This document shows positions 9,363 to 17,015 of a stretch of DNA of 64,000 nt, piece after piece. This DNA is from an uncultured Clostridia bacterium (GTDB taxonomy: Bacteria; Bacillota; Clostridia; TANB77; CAG-508): assembly GCA_944389475.1 (NCBI GenBank), contig CALXMM010000011.1:1-64000 (forward strand), read 5' to 3'. The translations under genes and the position numbers were made by a program. Every line of letters begins with the position of its first letter. The first letter of the stretch is position 1. The notes under the pieces were generated by a model. It did no database searches. It saw only the letters and a list, made by a program, of their open reading frames with translations, and had not been told where the DNA came from.

Positions 9363-9407
9363 AATCTCGTAAACAAAATGAGATTTACCAGAAAGGGAGT
9401 AAATTTT

Positions 9408-9950
9408 ATGTTTATAATAAATTTATATGAATTAACTAACAAAAATCTAATTTGGGGACATGAAAATGCTAGAAATTATAGAAATATAATTTTAAAAAAA
9501 TGGAATGAATCTATGGATGATGTTTTAGTTATAGACTTTAAACAAATTACAATGATTGATTTTTCAGCGGCTAGTGATTTGATTTGTATTCCGATTTCAA
9601 GATTACAAGCTGATTTAATAGGAAAACATATTATTATTAGTAATGCAGAAAATGAAGTTAGAGAAAATATTGATGTAGCATTAGATAGACAAGAATTATT
9701 CTGTATAAATTTATTAAAGCAGGATACTTATGAAATACTTGGTAAATGTAGTAATGGTTTAAAAGACATATTTAAAGTGCTATATGAAAAGAAAAAAGCA
9801 GATTCAAGAACATTAGCAGATATATTAAATACTACTGTTCAAGTCATTAATAATAGGACAACAACTTTATATAAACTGGGGTTGTTAAAAAGAAGAATGG
9901 AAGATGCACCAACAGGAGGAAAGCAATATATTTATGAAAGTATAATATAG
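9408..9950 (+). CDS. STAS-like protein with C-terminal winged helix
   Basis: 180 residues from ATG 9408, chosen because GAAAGGGAG (9391-9399) is well placed; the upstream ATG 9378 lies only about 9 bases after the expected transcription start. Residues 40-110 resemble a STAS/anti-anti-sigma fold, with VLVIDFKQITMIDFSAAS around the usual Ser phosphorylation site. Residues 120-180 look like a winged helix (ADILNTTVQVINNRTTTLYKLGLLKRR). So it may combine a signalling and a DNA-binding part. It has its own perfect promoter although the ATPase partner lies just upstream. Partner switching with that ATPase is inferred, not shown. Confidence 0.6.
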   Translation: MFIINLYELTNKNLIWGHENARNYRNIILKKWNESMDDVLVIDFKQITMIDFSAASDLICIPISRLQADLIGKHIIISNAENEVRENIDVALDRQELFCINLLKQDTYEILGKCSNGLKDIFKVLYEKKKADSRTLADILNTTVQVINNRTTTLYKLGLLKRRMEDAPTGGKQYIYESII

Positions 9951-9975
9951 TTTGTTATTCAAAATAACATAAAAA

Positions 9976-10122
9976 AGTTAGGTTCGGCAAAACCTAACTA
10001 ATTAGAAAAGGTTTATTTTACTCCGCTAAAAGTTATAATAAACCATCGATTGATATAATTCTAACATTTATCGGATAAAATGTAAAGACCTTTTCTAAAA
10101 TTTTTTAAGAAGGAAGGAGGTC
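9976..10122 (+). promoter_or_regulatory. Structured leader RNA ahead of the ubiquitin-like operon
   Basis: Several inverted repeats occur in about 150 bases. AGTTAGGTT (9976-9984) pairs with AACCTAACT (9991-9999). TTAGAAAAGGT (10002-10012) pairs with ACCTTTTCTAA (10088-10098). ACCTTTTCTAA also overlaps an arm beginning AGACC (10086-10090) that can pair with GGTCT (10118-10122), which carries the ribosome-binding site of a short ORF. GGTTTATT (10010-10017) pairs with AATAAACC (10037-10044). CATCGATTGAT (10044-10054) matches ATCAATCGATG (10139-10149) inside the short ORF. The mutually exclusive pairings suggest a translational switch. It matches no riboswitch class that I recognise. Confidence 0.5.
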
Positions 10123-10129
10123 TTTTTGT

Positions 10130-10171
10130 ATGCCTAAATCAATCGATGAAAAAATAACAGAAAAGAGGTAA
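10130..10171 (+). CDS. 13-codon leader peptide ORF
   Basis: ATG at 10130 behind AAGGAGG encodes MPKSIDEKITEKR and stops at TAA 10169-10171, six bases before the Ubl gene start. The Ubl gene's own ribosome-binding site (GAGG) lies inside the end of this ORF, so translation may be coupled. The ORF also contains one arm of a long-range inverted repeat. A leader peptide fits best; a remnant of a former N-terminus is possible. Confidence 0.45.
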   Translation: MPKSIDEKITEKR

Positions 10172-10176
10172 TAAAA

Positions 10177-10434
10177 ATGTTAGAAGAAAAAAATAAACAT
10201 AAAATCACCATTTACATTAATGGTGAAGAAAAAGAGGTAGTAAAGGATAAAATTTCATATGAGGAAGTTATAAAATTAGCTTTTGGACATTATGAAGATA
10301 GTGAAACTGTAATTTATACTGTAATTTATTTTAAAGGAAATAATAATAAACCTAATGGTTTTTTATTAAAAGGACAAGTAGTTATGGTTAAGAAGGGGAT
10401 GAGAATAAATGTCACAAGAACTAATAAATCATAG
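10177..10434 (+). CDS. Ubiquitin-like protein of the multiubiquitin family (single domain)
   Basis: 85 residues with a beta-grasp pattern: KITIYINGEEKEVVKDKISYEEVIKLAFG and then TVIYTVIYFKGNN, ending in a strand MRINVTRTNKS. This matches the multiubiquitin domain found with ThiF-type enzymes in bacteria. Family members often carry tandem copies; here there is only one. The C-terminus does not end in Gly-Gly, which raises the question of processing or another chemistry. The last 26 bases overlap the next gene, an E1-like enzyme, so the two are made together. It is the likely modifier of the operon. Confidence 0.72.
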   Translation: MLEEKNKHKITIYINGEEKEVVKDKISYEEVIKLAFGHYEDSETVIYTVIYFKGNNNKPNGFLLKGQVVMVKKGMRINVTRTNKS

Positions 10435-11569
10435 TGATGACTTAAAAAAACTTCAGAATGAAGGATATGAAATAGATGTAAAAAGTGGATATGGGATTAT
10501 TTCCCATATTCCATACTTGAAAGCAAATGGAGAAATAGATTATGGTACGTTAGTGTCAAAAATTGCGTTTGAAGGTGATAAGGCTAAATATAATGGAGAC
10601 CATGTTATATATTTTTCAGGAGATCAACCTTGTAATGCAGATGGTACAGAAATCAAGCAAATAAAGCATAGTGTCAGCAATTCAATGTTGGCTGGAATAA
10701 ATGTAAAACGCTCATTTTCAAATAAACCAGATGAAAATTATAAAGACTATTATGAAAAATTTGTAAATTATATAAACATAATTTCTTCTAGAGCTATAGA
10801 TAAAGATAATTCAGTAACGGCAAGAACATTTAAAAAAGTGGTGACAGAAGAAGATTCAGTATTTCAATATGTAGACACAAATTCCTCAAGGGCTGGAATT
10901 GATAATTGCAATAAAAAAATATTAGATAAAAAAATAGCAATTATTGGACTTGGAGGAACTGGAACATATATACTTGATTTAGTTTCAAAAACTAATGTCA
11001 AAGAAATACATTTGATTGATGGAGATGTATTTTGTCAGCATAATGCTTTTAGAAGTCCAGGAGCAGCAAGTAAAGAAATATTTACAAAAAGTTTATCAAA
11101 AGTAAGCTATTTTAAAGAAATTTATCAAAATATGCATAAGAATATAATAGAACATGACATATTTATTAATGAAGAAAATGTCAATATATTAAGAGATATG
11201 GATTTTGTATTTATAAGCATTGATTCAGGAATAGCAAGGAATTTAATAGTAGATTACCTTGTGTCAGAAAAAATACCATTTATAGATACTGGAATAGGAT
11301 TACAAAATATAAATAATACTATAAATGGACTGATAAGAACTACTGTGTTTGACAAAAATAATTATGATAGAATTTCTGCATATATTGATTTTGATGAGGA
11401 TGGAGACGATGTATACAATACAAATATTCAAATTGCAGAATGCAATGCTCTAAATGCAACAATAGCTGTTATTGAGTGGAAAAAATATTTTAATATATAC
11501 GAAAATGCTAATAGTAAATGTCAAAATGTTTATTCAATAGAAATGGGAGAAATAGTACATGAAGATTAA
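10409..11569 (+). CDS. DUF6791-ThiF fusion: E1-like activating enzyme of a bacterial ubiquitin-like system
   Basis: 386 residues. The N-terminal part (about 10-140) matches the DUF6791 type of domain, with DHVIYFSGDQPCNADG as the clearest stretch. The C-terminal part (about 165-380) is a ThiF/E1 Rossmann domain: nucleotide-binding IAIIGLGGTGTYILD, DGD for ribose contact, and a family-typical HNAFRSPGA segment with the Arg that contacts ATP. Cys residues occur at several places (e.g. VFCQHN, IAECNALNA). E1 enzymes adenylate the C-terminus of a ubiquitin-like protein. It overlaps the Ubl gene before it and the DUF6527 gene after it, a tight operon. Confidence 0.8.
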   Translation: MSQELINHSDDLKKLQNEGYEIDVKSGYGIISHIPYLKANGEIDYGTLVSKIAFEGDKAKYNGDHVIYFSGDQPCNADGTEIKQIKHSVSNSMLAGINVKRSFSNKPDENYKDYYEKFVNYINIISSRAIDKDNSVTARTFKKVVTEEDSVFQYVDTNSSRAGIDNCNKKILDKKIAIIGLGGTGTYILDLVSKTNVKEIHLIDGDVFCQHNAFRSPGAASKEIFTKSLSKVSYFKEIYQNMHKNIIEHDIFINEENVNILRDMDFVFISIDSGIARNLIVDYLVSEKIPFIDTGIGLQNINNTINGLIRTTVFDKNNYDRISAYIDFDEDGDDVYNTNIQIAECNALNATIAVIEWKKYFNIYENANSKCQNVYSIEMGEIVHED

Positions 11570-11906
11570 TAAATTTAAAGTTGAATTTGTTGATAAAGTT
11601 CCTTTAAACTTAAAGAATGGTATATTGTATGTGTGCCTTAGCTGCAATGTTATTGTGCATAGATGTGCATGTGGATGTGGTGAAAAAACTGTAACTCCAA
11701 TAGATAAAAAATATGGATGGATAATGAAATATGATGGACAATCTATTACGCTTATACCATCAATAGGAAACTTTAATATACCATGTAGGTCACATTATTA
11801 TATAACAGATAATAATGTCGAATGGTTAGAAAACTATCAGCAAAAAAATAATAAAAAATGTATATTTGAACGAATTAGGCAATTGTTTAAGAGAAGAATA
11901 ACATAG
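11559..11906 (+). CDS. DUF6527 Cys-rich protein of the ubiquitin-like operon
   Basis: 115 residues. Cys and His residues are spaced as for a metal site: CLSCNVIVHRCACGCGEKTVTP (first part about 28-45) and later PCRSHYYI (about 79-86), with W and PSIGNF between. This is the pattern of DUF6527 proteins, found next to multiubiquitin and DUF6791-ThiF genes. Its biochemical role is not established to my knowledge; a zinc-binding E2-like or ligase-like role would be a guess. It overlaps the E1-like gene by 11 bases. A 9-bp hairpin without a strong T tract (11904-11928) begins at its stop codon. Confidence 0.7.
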   Translation: MKINKFKVEFVDKVPLNLKNGILYVCLSCNVIVHRCACGCGEKTVTPIDKKYGWIMKYDGQSITLIPSIGNFNIPCRSHYYITDNNVEWLENYQQKNNKKCIFERIRQLFKRRIT

Positions 11907-11928
11907 GCATCTTTTACATAGATGCCTA
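11904..11928 (+). terminator. Hairpin at the end of the ubiquitin-like operon
   Basis: TAGGCATCT (11904-11912) pairs with AGATGCCTA (11920-11928), followed by AAAATTTATA rather than a T run. It is therefore a weak terminator or a processing hairpin, and transcription may continue into the membrane-protein gene. Confidence 0.5.
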
Positions 11929-11951
11929 AAAATTTATAAAGGAGGTCGTAT

Positions 11952-12317
11952 TTGTATAAGGTATTTAATTTATTAAGTGTATTTATAAGACAGTTTTGCT
12001 TATCCAATCCATATGCAATGTATTTCGAGACAAGTGTATATGCAGATATTTTTAATATAATTATTGGAGGAACCATATTACATTTTCTTTCTTTTTTTCT
12101 AACATCAAGCATTTATGAAAAAGAAAAACATCCAAGTTGGTTAGGATGTGCATTATATTGTATAAATTACATTTTTAATACTGCTTTAATTAGTTTTTTA
12201 TGCTATAATTTTAATAAACTAAATTTAACTTATATTATATTAATATCTTTTATAGTTAACTTAATAATATGGATATTAATTGGAATTTTAAAGGAAAGTG
12301 TATATAGTATAATATAA
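11952..12317 (+). CDS. Small membrane protein
   Basis: 121 residues from a TTG start with GGAGG at 11941-11945, six bases away. Three or four hydrophobic segments are seen (about 30-52, 66-85, 90-118). No family is recognised. It lies between the ubiquitin-like operon and a metallophosphoesterase, both on the same strand with short gaps, so it may be part of that system (for example a membrane effector). That is inference from position only. Confidence 0.6.
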   Translation: MYKVFNLLSVFIRQFCLSNPYAMYFETSVYADIFNIIIGGTILHFLSFFLTSSIYEKEKHPSWLGCALYCINYIFNTALISFLCYNFNKLNLTYIILISFIVNLIIWILIGILKESVYSII

Positions 12318-12344
12318 ATAAATTTAGTACAGAAAGGAATTATT

Positions 12345-13106
12345 ATGATTTATATTACAGGTGATTGCCACAGTGATTTTTCACGATTTGAAATTGATAA
12401 ATTCCCCATACAAAATGAAATGATTAAAAAGGATTATGTTATTATATGTGGTGATTTTGGAGGAGTATGGAATTACTTAGTAGAGAGCACATATGAAAAA
12501 TATTGGTTAGACTGGTTAAATGAAAGAAATTTTACTACTTTATTTGTAGATGGAAATCATGAAAATTTTACAAGATTATATAAATATCCAGTAGAAGAAT
12601 GGCATGGTGGAAAAGTACATAAAATAAGAGATTCAGTAATACATTTAATGCGTGGAGAAATATTTGATATAGATAATAAAAAGTTTTTTACATTTGGAGG
12701 AGCTAAATCGCATGACATACAAGATGGAATACTAAATTTAGATGAAGAAGAAAAAATATATACATTTAGAAAAAGAGGAGCATTTTTTAGAATAAGAGAT
12801 TATTCTTGGTGGGATTTAGAACTTCCAACTGAGGAAGAAATGCAAAACGGAATAAGTAATTTAGAAAAAGTAAATTATAAAATAGATTATATTATAACTC
12901 ATTGTTGTCCTACCAGTGTACAAGCAATACTTAGTGGAGGATTGTATAAAAAAGATTATTTAACAGATTATTTGCAAGAAATATCAGAAAAATGTGAATT
13001 TAAAAAATGGTATTTTGGTCATTATCATGAGAACAGACAAGTTAATTCACAGTTTGTTTTGCTTTATGAAGATATTATACCATTGGAATATGAGAGTGTG
13101 TTTTAA
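12345..13106 (+). CDS. Calcineurin-like metallophosphoesterase
   Basis: 253 residues with the metallophosphoesterase motifs in order: GDCH (6-9), GDFGG (about 36-40), GNHEN (about 73-77), THCC (His about 185) and GHYH (about 224-227). These residues bind two metals in phosphatases, nucleotidases and nucleases of the superfamily. The substrate cannot be deduced. It is preceded by AGAAAGGAATT and closed by a good terminator at 13132. Its position after the ubiquitin-like operon and a membrane protein hints at, but does not prove, a joint function. Confidence 0.85.
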   Translation: MIYITGDCHSDFSRFEIDKFPIQNEMIKKDYVIICGDFGGVWNYLVESTYEKYWLDWLNERNFTTLFVDGNHENFTRLYKYPVEEWHGGKVHKIRDSVIHLMRGEIFDIDNKKFFTFGGAKSHDIQDGILNLDEEEKIYTFRKRGAFFRIRDYSWWDLELPTEEEMQNGISNLEKVNYKIDYIITHCCPTSVQAILSGGLYKKDYLTDYLQEISEKCEFKKWYFGHYHENRQVNSQFVLLYEDIIPLEYESVF

Positions 13107-13131
13107 ATTAAAATGTCGCTTGAGAGAAAAA

Positions 13132-13157
13132 ATGTCGCTTTTAAGCGATATTTTTTA
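13132..13157 (+). terminator. Rho-independent terminator after the metallophosphoesterase gene
   Basis: Nine-base-pair stem around TCGCTT/AAGCGA (13132-13140 with 13143-13151) followed by a T run. The sequence AATGTCGCTT is also present once just upstream (about 13112). Confidence 0.75.
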
Positions 13158-13293
13158 TGACTTAAAATTAAAATAGTTTTATAAATTGATATTTTGTAAG
13201 AAATAGATACTCAAAAATCTAATACAAATGAATAATATTTAATATAAAAATGAATAAAAAATGCAAAAATACAAAAAATATTATAAAAATCAG

Positions 13294-13322
13294 TTTACTT
13301 TTTTAAAAAATTAGCATATAAT
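13294..13322 (+). promoter_or_regulatory. Promoter of the rloA-rloB operon
   Basis: TTTACT (13294-13299), 17-base spacer, TATAAT (13317-13322). The ribosome-binding site follows within ten bases, so the leader is very short. Confidence 0.6.
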
Positions 13323-13342
13323 ATATAAGAGAGGTGAGCAAA

Positions 13343-14623
13343 ATGCTAGTTGAATTTAGTGTGAAAAATTTCATGTCATTTAAAGATAAAGTAACCTTTA
13401 GTATGGAAGCAGCAACAGGAACAGAAAATGAAGAAAATATAATAAGTATACCAAACATAAATGAAAGAATTTTAAAAAGTACAGCAATATATGGAGCTAA
13501 TGCATCAGGAAAAACAAATTTAATAAAAGCATTTACAGCTGCGATATTAATGATAAGAAAATCAAATAATAGACAAGTTGGAGAAAAATTAATGGAAATG
13601 GAACCATTTGCATTTGATGAAAGAATTAAAGTAGAACCATGTGAATTTGAGTTTGTTTTTTATTCAAAAGGAATGAAATATATATATGGCTTTATAGCAG
13701 ATAAAGAAAAAGTATATGAAGAATATCTATATCAATATTTTACAGCAAAACCAACAAGAATATTTGAAAGAACTAATGTAAATGAATATAAATTCCTACA
13801 GGCAGATGAAGGAAAATTAAATGCTATAAAAACACAAAATATAGATAACAAATTGTTTTTAGCTACAGCAACAACATGGAATTATGATAAAACAAAGGAA
13901 CCATATTTGTGGTTTGCAAAAAATATAGACACATATTCTGGAGGAATGCTATTAAATGATTTTGTGGTAGAGTCATATAGCAAAGATGAAGGAGAAGAAT
14001 TAAAAAAATTTACATTAAAATTATTAAACGAAGCAGACATTGTAATAAAAGATTTTAGTGTAGAAATTGAAGAACGTGATGTAGATAGTAATATGCTAAT
14101 GTTATTAAAGAATTTTAATATTCCTTCACCAATGTTACCACAAAAACAAAGGGATGTAAAAATAAGAATGACACATGAAGTTACTAATGATGAAGGAAAT
14201 ATGAAAAACTATGAATTAAATTTAAACAATGAATCTTCAGGAACACAAATTCTATTTTCATTTGCTCCAATACTAAAAGATGTTTTTGAAAATGGAAAAA
14301 TATTAGTAATAGATGAAATAGAAAGAAGTTTGCATCCTAGTTTAATAGAAATGATTATTAAATTTTTCCATAATCCAAAGATAAATAAAGGTAATGCACA
14401 GCTAATATTCAATACTCATGATACAAACTTATTATCTTTAGATATATTTAGAAGAGACCAGATATGGTTTGCAGAAAAAGATCCAAAGAAAGGGGCTACT
14501 GATTTATATCCTCTTGATGACTTTTCAGTTAGAAAAAATGAGAATATCCAAAAAGGGTATTTAAATGGAAGATATGGAGCGATTCCTTTTGTAGCTACAG
14601 GTGATAGCTTATGGGAAGATTAG
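13343..14623 (+). CDS. rloA: RloA/AbiLi-like AAA-type ATPase
   Basis: 426 residues from ATG 13343 (AGAGGTGAG just upstream); a GTG at 13334 is possible. The N-terminus LVEFSVKNFMSFKDKVTF is typical of SMC-like ABC-type ATPases. Walker A IYGANASGKTN lies at about residue 50-60, a signature-like NNESSGTQILFSF at about 297-309, Walker B KILVIDEIERSLHP at about 325-338, and a switch His (NTHDTNLL) at about 362. RloA with RloB resembles the AbiL abortive-infection pair. The rloB gene overlaps by 13 bases. The protein is full length and undamaged. Confidence 0.85.
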   Translation: MLVEFSVKNFMSFKDKVTFSMEAATGTENEENIISIPNINERILKSTAIYGANASGKTNLIKAFTAAILMIRKSNNRQVGEKLMEMEPFAFDERIKVEPCEFEFVFYSKGMKYIYGFIADKEKVYEEYLYQYFTAKPTRIFERTNVNEYKFLQADEGKLNAIKTQNIDNKLFLATATTWNYDKTKEPYLWFAKNIDTYSGGMLLNDFVVESYSKDEGEELKKFTLKLLNEADIVIKDFSVEIEERDVDSNMLMLLKNFNIPSPMLPQKQRDVKIRMTHEVTNDEGNMKNYELNLNNESSGTQILFSFAPILKDVFENGKILVIDEIERSLHPSLIEMIIKFFHNPKINKGNAQLIFNTHDTNLLSLDIFRRDQIWFAEKDPKKGATDLYPLDDFSVRKNENIQKGYLNGRYGAIPFVATGDSLWED

Positions 14624-15237
14624 AAAGTTTTAAGCAAAGAGGAAGAAATCGACAAAATAGAAAGAGAAGACCTATTATTGTAATAGGTTGTGAAGGAAAT
14701 AATAAAACAGAAAAAATTTATTTTAAGAACTTCAATAGTAGAAAATGTATTATAAAATTTTCTACAGGAAATAGCACAGATCCAGTTGGAATTGTCAGTG
14801 ATGTATTAAATTTTATAGACAAAGAAATTGGAAGAGAAGATGATGATAAGTATTATGTAGTTTTAGATACGGACGTAAATCAAGATAAACAAAGTCAGAT
14901 TGATAAAGCTAAGAAGTTAGCTATAGATAATGGAGTTGAATTTATAACTTCAACTCCAACATTTGAATATTGGTACAGGTTACATTTCGGCTATACAACA
15001 AAGACATACCATTCAAGTGAAGAAGTTCAAAAAGAGATAAAAGATAAAATAAAAGGATATACAAAAAGTATGAATACATATCCTGTTTTAAGAGATAAAA
15101 CAGATATTGCTATAAAAAATGCTAAAAAGGTTGAAAAGCATCATTTGGATTTAGGACAAGCTTTAGATAATGAAAATTGCAATCCTTATACAGCAGCATA
15201 TAAAGTTGTAGAAGAATTAATAAAAAGAAATAATTGA
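14611..15237 (+). CDS. rloB: RloB/AbiLii-like protein
   Basis: 208 residues. The N-terminus is basic (KQRGRNRQNRKRRPIIVIGCEGNNKTEKIYF), then YYVVLDTDVNQDKQ and STPTFEYWYRLHF, all usual for RloB. The Glu in GCEG and the DTD resemble a TOPRIM-like acidic arrangement. RloA/RloB pairs act in phage-induced abortive infection; RloB is thought to be the effector. It overlaps rloA, so the two are co-translated. Confidence 0.85.
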   Translation: MGRLESFKQRGRNRQNRKRRPIIVIGCEGNNKTEKIYFKNFNSRKCIIKFSTGNSTDPVGIVSDVLNFIDKEIGREDDDKYYVVLDTDVNQDKQSQIDKAKKLAIDNGVEFITSTPTFEYWYRLHFGYTTKTYHSSEEVQKEIKDKIKGYTKSMNTYPVLRDKTDIAIKNAKKVEKHHLDLGQALDNENCNPYTAAYKVVEELIKRNN

Positions 15238-15329
15238 TACAGATGAAAAGCAAAGTATGAAAGTAATTTTGAAATTGCAGGATTATTTTGCTTTTTATAG
15301 GATTTAGTATGAGAAAAGAAGGGAATAAA

Positions 15330-16235
15330 ATGAAAACAATATTATATAAAATAACATTACTAATAATTTTAACATTAGTGATATTTATATTACCAACAGA
15401 AAATATGATAAGGAATCTAATTATCTATGTAACGCATATAAATAATGTATATTTTGATATACTAGTAAAACTAGCTATTTTTTTATTAGTGATTTTCATT
15501 TACGAATTAGACATAAAAAATTCAATAGAATATGGAAAAATTTATAGATTTAGAACTCAAAAATTTGAAAGAAATCCAATAAAATATATTGTAATTGCTA
15601 CATTAGGTTCAGAAGTATTAATTACAATAATATTAAGAATCTTAGATTTATCAAAAAGAATAAATATATCATCAGAAACATGGGTAAATTATATTAGTAG
15701 TATATTAGGTATAACATTAACAGCATTTGGTATTATAATAACATTAAATAAACATTTTAAAGAAAAAGAAGAAAAAGAAAGTCCTAAGTTGAAAATAGTT
15801 TCTGTTGACAAACCAGACAAAGTAAAATATTATTGTAAGCTTGGTGGAAATTATGAAACGGATTTGAAGCAAAAATTATATATTGAGTTAATAAATAAAG
15901 GAGAATTTGCTATACAATATCCTGTTTTTAGAGATGAGAGTAACAATATTATATGTGGAATAGAAATGAAAGGAATAGAAAATCAAACATTATATCAATT
16001 AGATTCATATATTCAAGGAAATAAGGAAAAATATATAGTAGAATTAGAAATATCTTTCAATGAAGGGATGTCAGAAAGAGTTTATAAAAGCATTGATTTA
16101 ATATATAATAATAAAGATTATAACGAATATATGACTACAATCAGAATAGAATTTGATAGAGAAGATGGAAAGAATGTATCTATTACTTGTGATAAGCAAT
16201 TAAGAAATTATGATAGAATTTTAGGGATGGGGTAA
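15330..16235 (+). CDS. Membrane protein with a C-terminal soluble domain
   Basis: 301 residues from ATG 15330 (AAGAAGGGA upstream). Four hydrophobic segments are seen within the first 150 residues, then a soluble beta-rich part (about 160-301) containing PKLKIVSVDKPDKVKYY and a string of short strands. No family is recognised. It lies 92 bases after rloB and is followed three bases later by another membrane-protein gene. It may be an accessory of the island or a separate two-gene unit. Confidence 0.6.
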   Translation: MKTILYKITLLIILTLVIFILPTENMIRNLIIYVTHINNVYFDILVKLAIFLLVIFIYELDIKNSIEYGKIYRFRTQKFERNPIKYIVIATLGSEVLITIILRILDLSKRINISSETWVNYISSILGITLTAFGIIITLNKHFKEKEEKESPKLKIVSVDKPDKVKYYCKLGGNYETDLKQKLYIELINKGEFAIQYPVFRDESNNIICGIEMKGIENQTLYQLDSYIQGNKEKYIVELEISFNEGMSERVYKSIDLIYNNKDYNEYMTTIRIEFDREDGKNVSITCDKQLRNYDRILGMG

Positions 16236-16238
16236 AAA

Positions 16239-16655
16239 ATGAGAAATAAGTTAAATAAAATAATAGGTTATATTGTAATCATTTGTTTTATATATTTAAT
16301 TATTTTTGAAAATAAATTTAATTTAGATTCATTCATTATAGGAAAATTTAAATGTAAAACAGAAGAAGTAATATATTTTAAAAGTATAATGTTAATTATA
16401 ATCTCTTTAATTATTATGTTGATTAATCAAATAATTAACAAGTATGCAATTAATATAGATTTACCACTCAAATCTTATATAAAAATTCATCCTGTAAGAA
16501 GTGTAATTTTATTTGTAATATTATTAATAACTATATTAATATGTTCAATGTTTTTATTAGGTGTAACCAACATATTATGGTATATTATTCCATTAATATT
16601 AATTTGCTTTAGTGGTATTATTGGCTTTTATATAGGGATGATAGAAAAAGATTAA
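16239..16655 (+). CDS. Four-helix membrane protein
   Basis: 138 residues, almost entirely hydrophobic, with about four transmembrane segments (about 8-22, 48-66, 90-108, 113-134). It starts three bases after the preceding membrane-protein gene, so the two are surely co-transcribed. No domain is recognised. Confidence 0.6.
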   Translation: MRNKLNKIIGYIVIICFIYLIIFENKFNLDSFIIGKFKCKTEEVIYFKSIMLIIISLIIMLINQIINKYAINIDLPLKSYIKIHPVRSVILFVILLITILICSMFLLGVTNILWYIIPLILICFSGIIGFYIGMIEKD

Positions 16656-16698
16656 GAAAAAAGTGTGATAGATAATACAATCTGAATCACACTTTTTT
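16656..16698. terminator. Bidirectional terminator between convergent genes
   Basis: AAAAAGTGTGAT (about 16658-16669) pairs with ATCACACTTTTTTT (16685-16698). T runs lie on both strands, so it can serve the membrane-protein gene (+) and the small gene ending at 16704 (-). The stem is the same as at 798-874. Confidence 0.75.
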
Positions 16699-16703
16699 TA
16701 AAG

Positions 16704-17015
16704 TTACAATTTTAATAAAGCAATTGTATCTTGAATTCCATTCATATAATACTTCTCATTCCAATAAACACAATGATTTAGAAGTTCTTCCCTAAAAACA
16801 TCAAGAGTATCAGAAACATAATCAGAATCTTTGTCTGAAATAACATCAAGAATCTTTTTGCAAAAAGTATCATAATAAAGAGCATGTTTTTTATCTTCGT
16901 CAGTTAAATTACTTTCTAATTTCTCAAATCTAAACTCTATCCAATCTTTTAATAATTCATTATCTTCATTATTTGTATTCATATTATTAAAACAACAAAA
17001 ACATTTTCTATTCAT
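16704..17015 (-). CDS. Small acidic protein with an N-terminal Cys cluster
   Basis: 103 residues from ATG 17013-17015, chosen because GGAGG is complementary to 17024-17028. The start MNRKCFCCFNN has three Cys residues. The rest is acidic and helical (LLKDWIEFRFEKLESNLTDEDKKHALYYDTFCKKI). No family is recognised. It is the only minus-strand gene within the island, sharing a terminator with the convergent genes. Confidence 0.6.
   Translation of the reverse strand: MNRKCFCCFNNMNTNNEDNELLKDWIEFRFEKLESNLTDEDKKHALYYDTFCKKILDVISDKDSDYVSDTLDVFREELLNHCVYWNEKYYMNGIQDTIALLKL

Noticed and set aside
9378..9407. Earlier ATG (MRFTRKGVNF) for the STAS-winged-helix gene
   Set aside because: It lies only about nine bases after the predicted transcription start and has no ribosome-binding site; ATG 9408 has a good one.
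9951..10176. Retron-like RNA upstream of the Ubl gene
   Set aside because: Inverted repeats are present, but no reverse transcriptase gene lies in the window and the layout fits a translational leader better.
11837..12112. 91-codon minus-strand frame across the end of DUF6527
   Set aside because: It overlaps two plus-strand genes with good ribosome-binding sites, and it has none.
12994..13176. 60-codon plus-strand frame at the end of the metallophosphoesterase gene
   Set aside because: It overlaps the conserved GHYH part in another frame and runs through the terminator.
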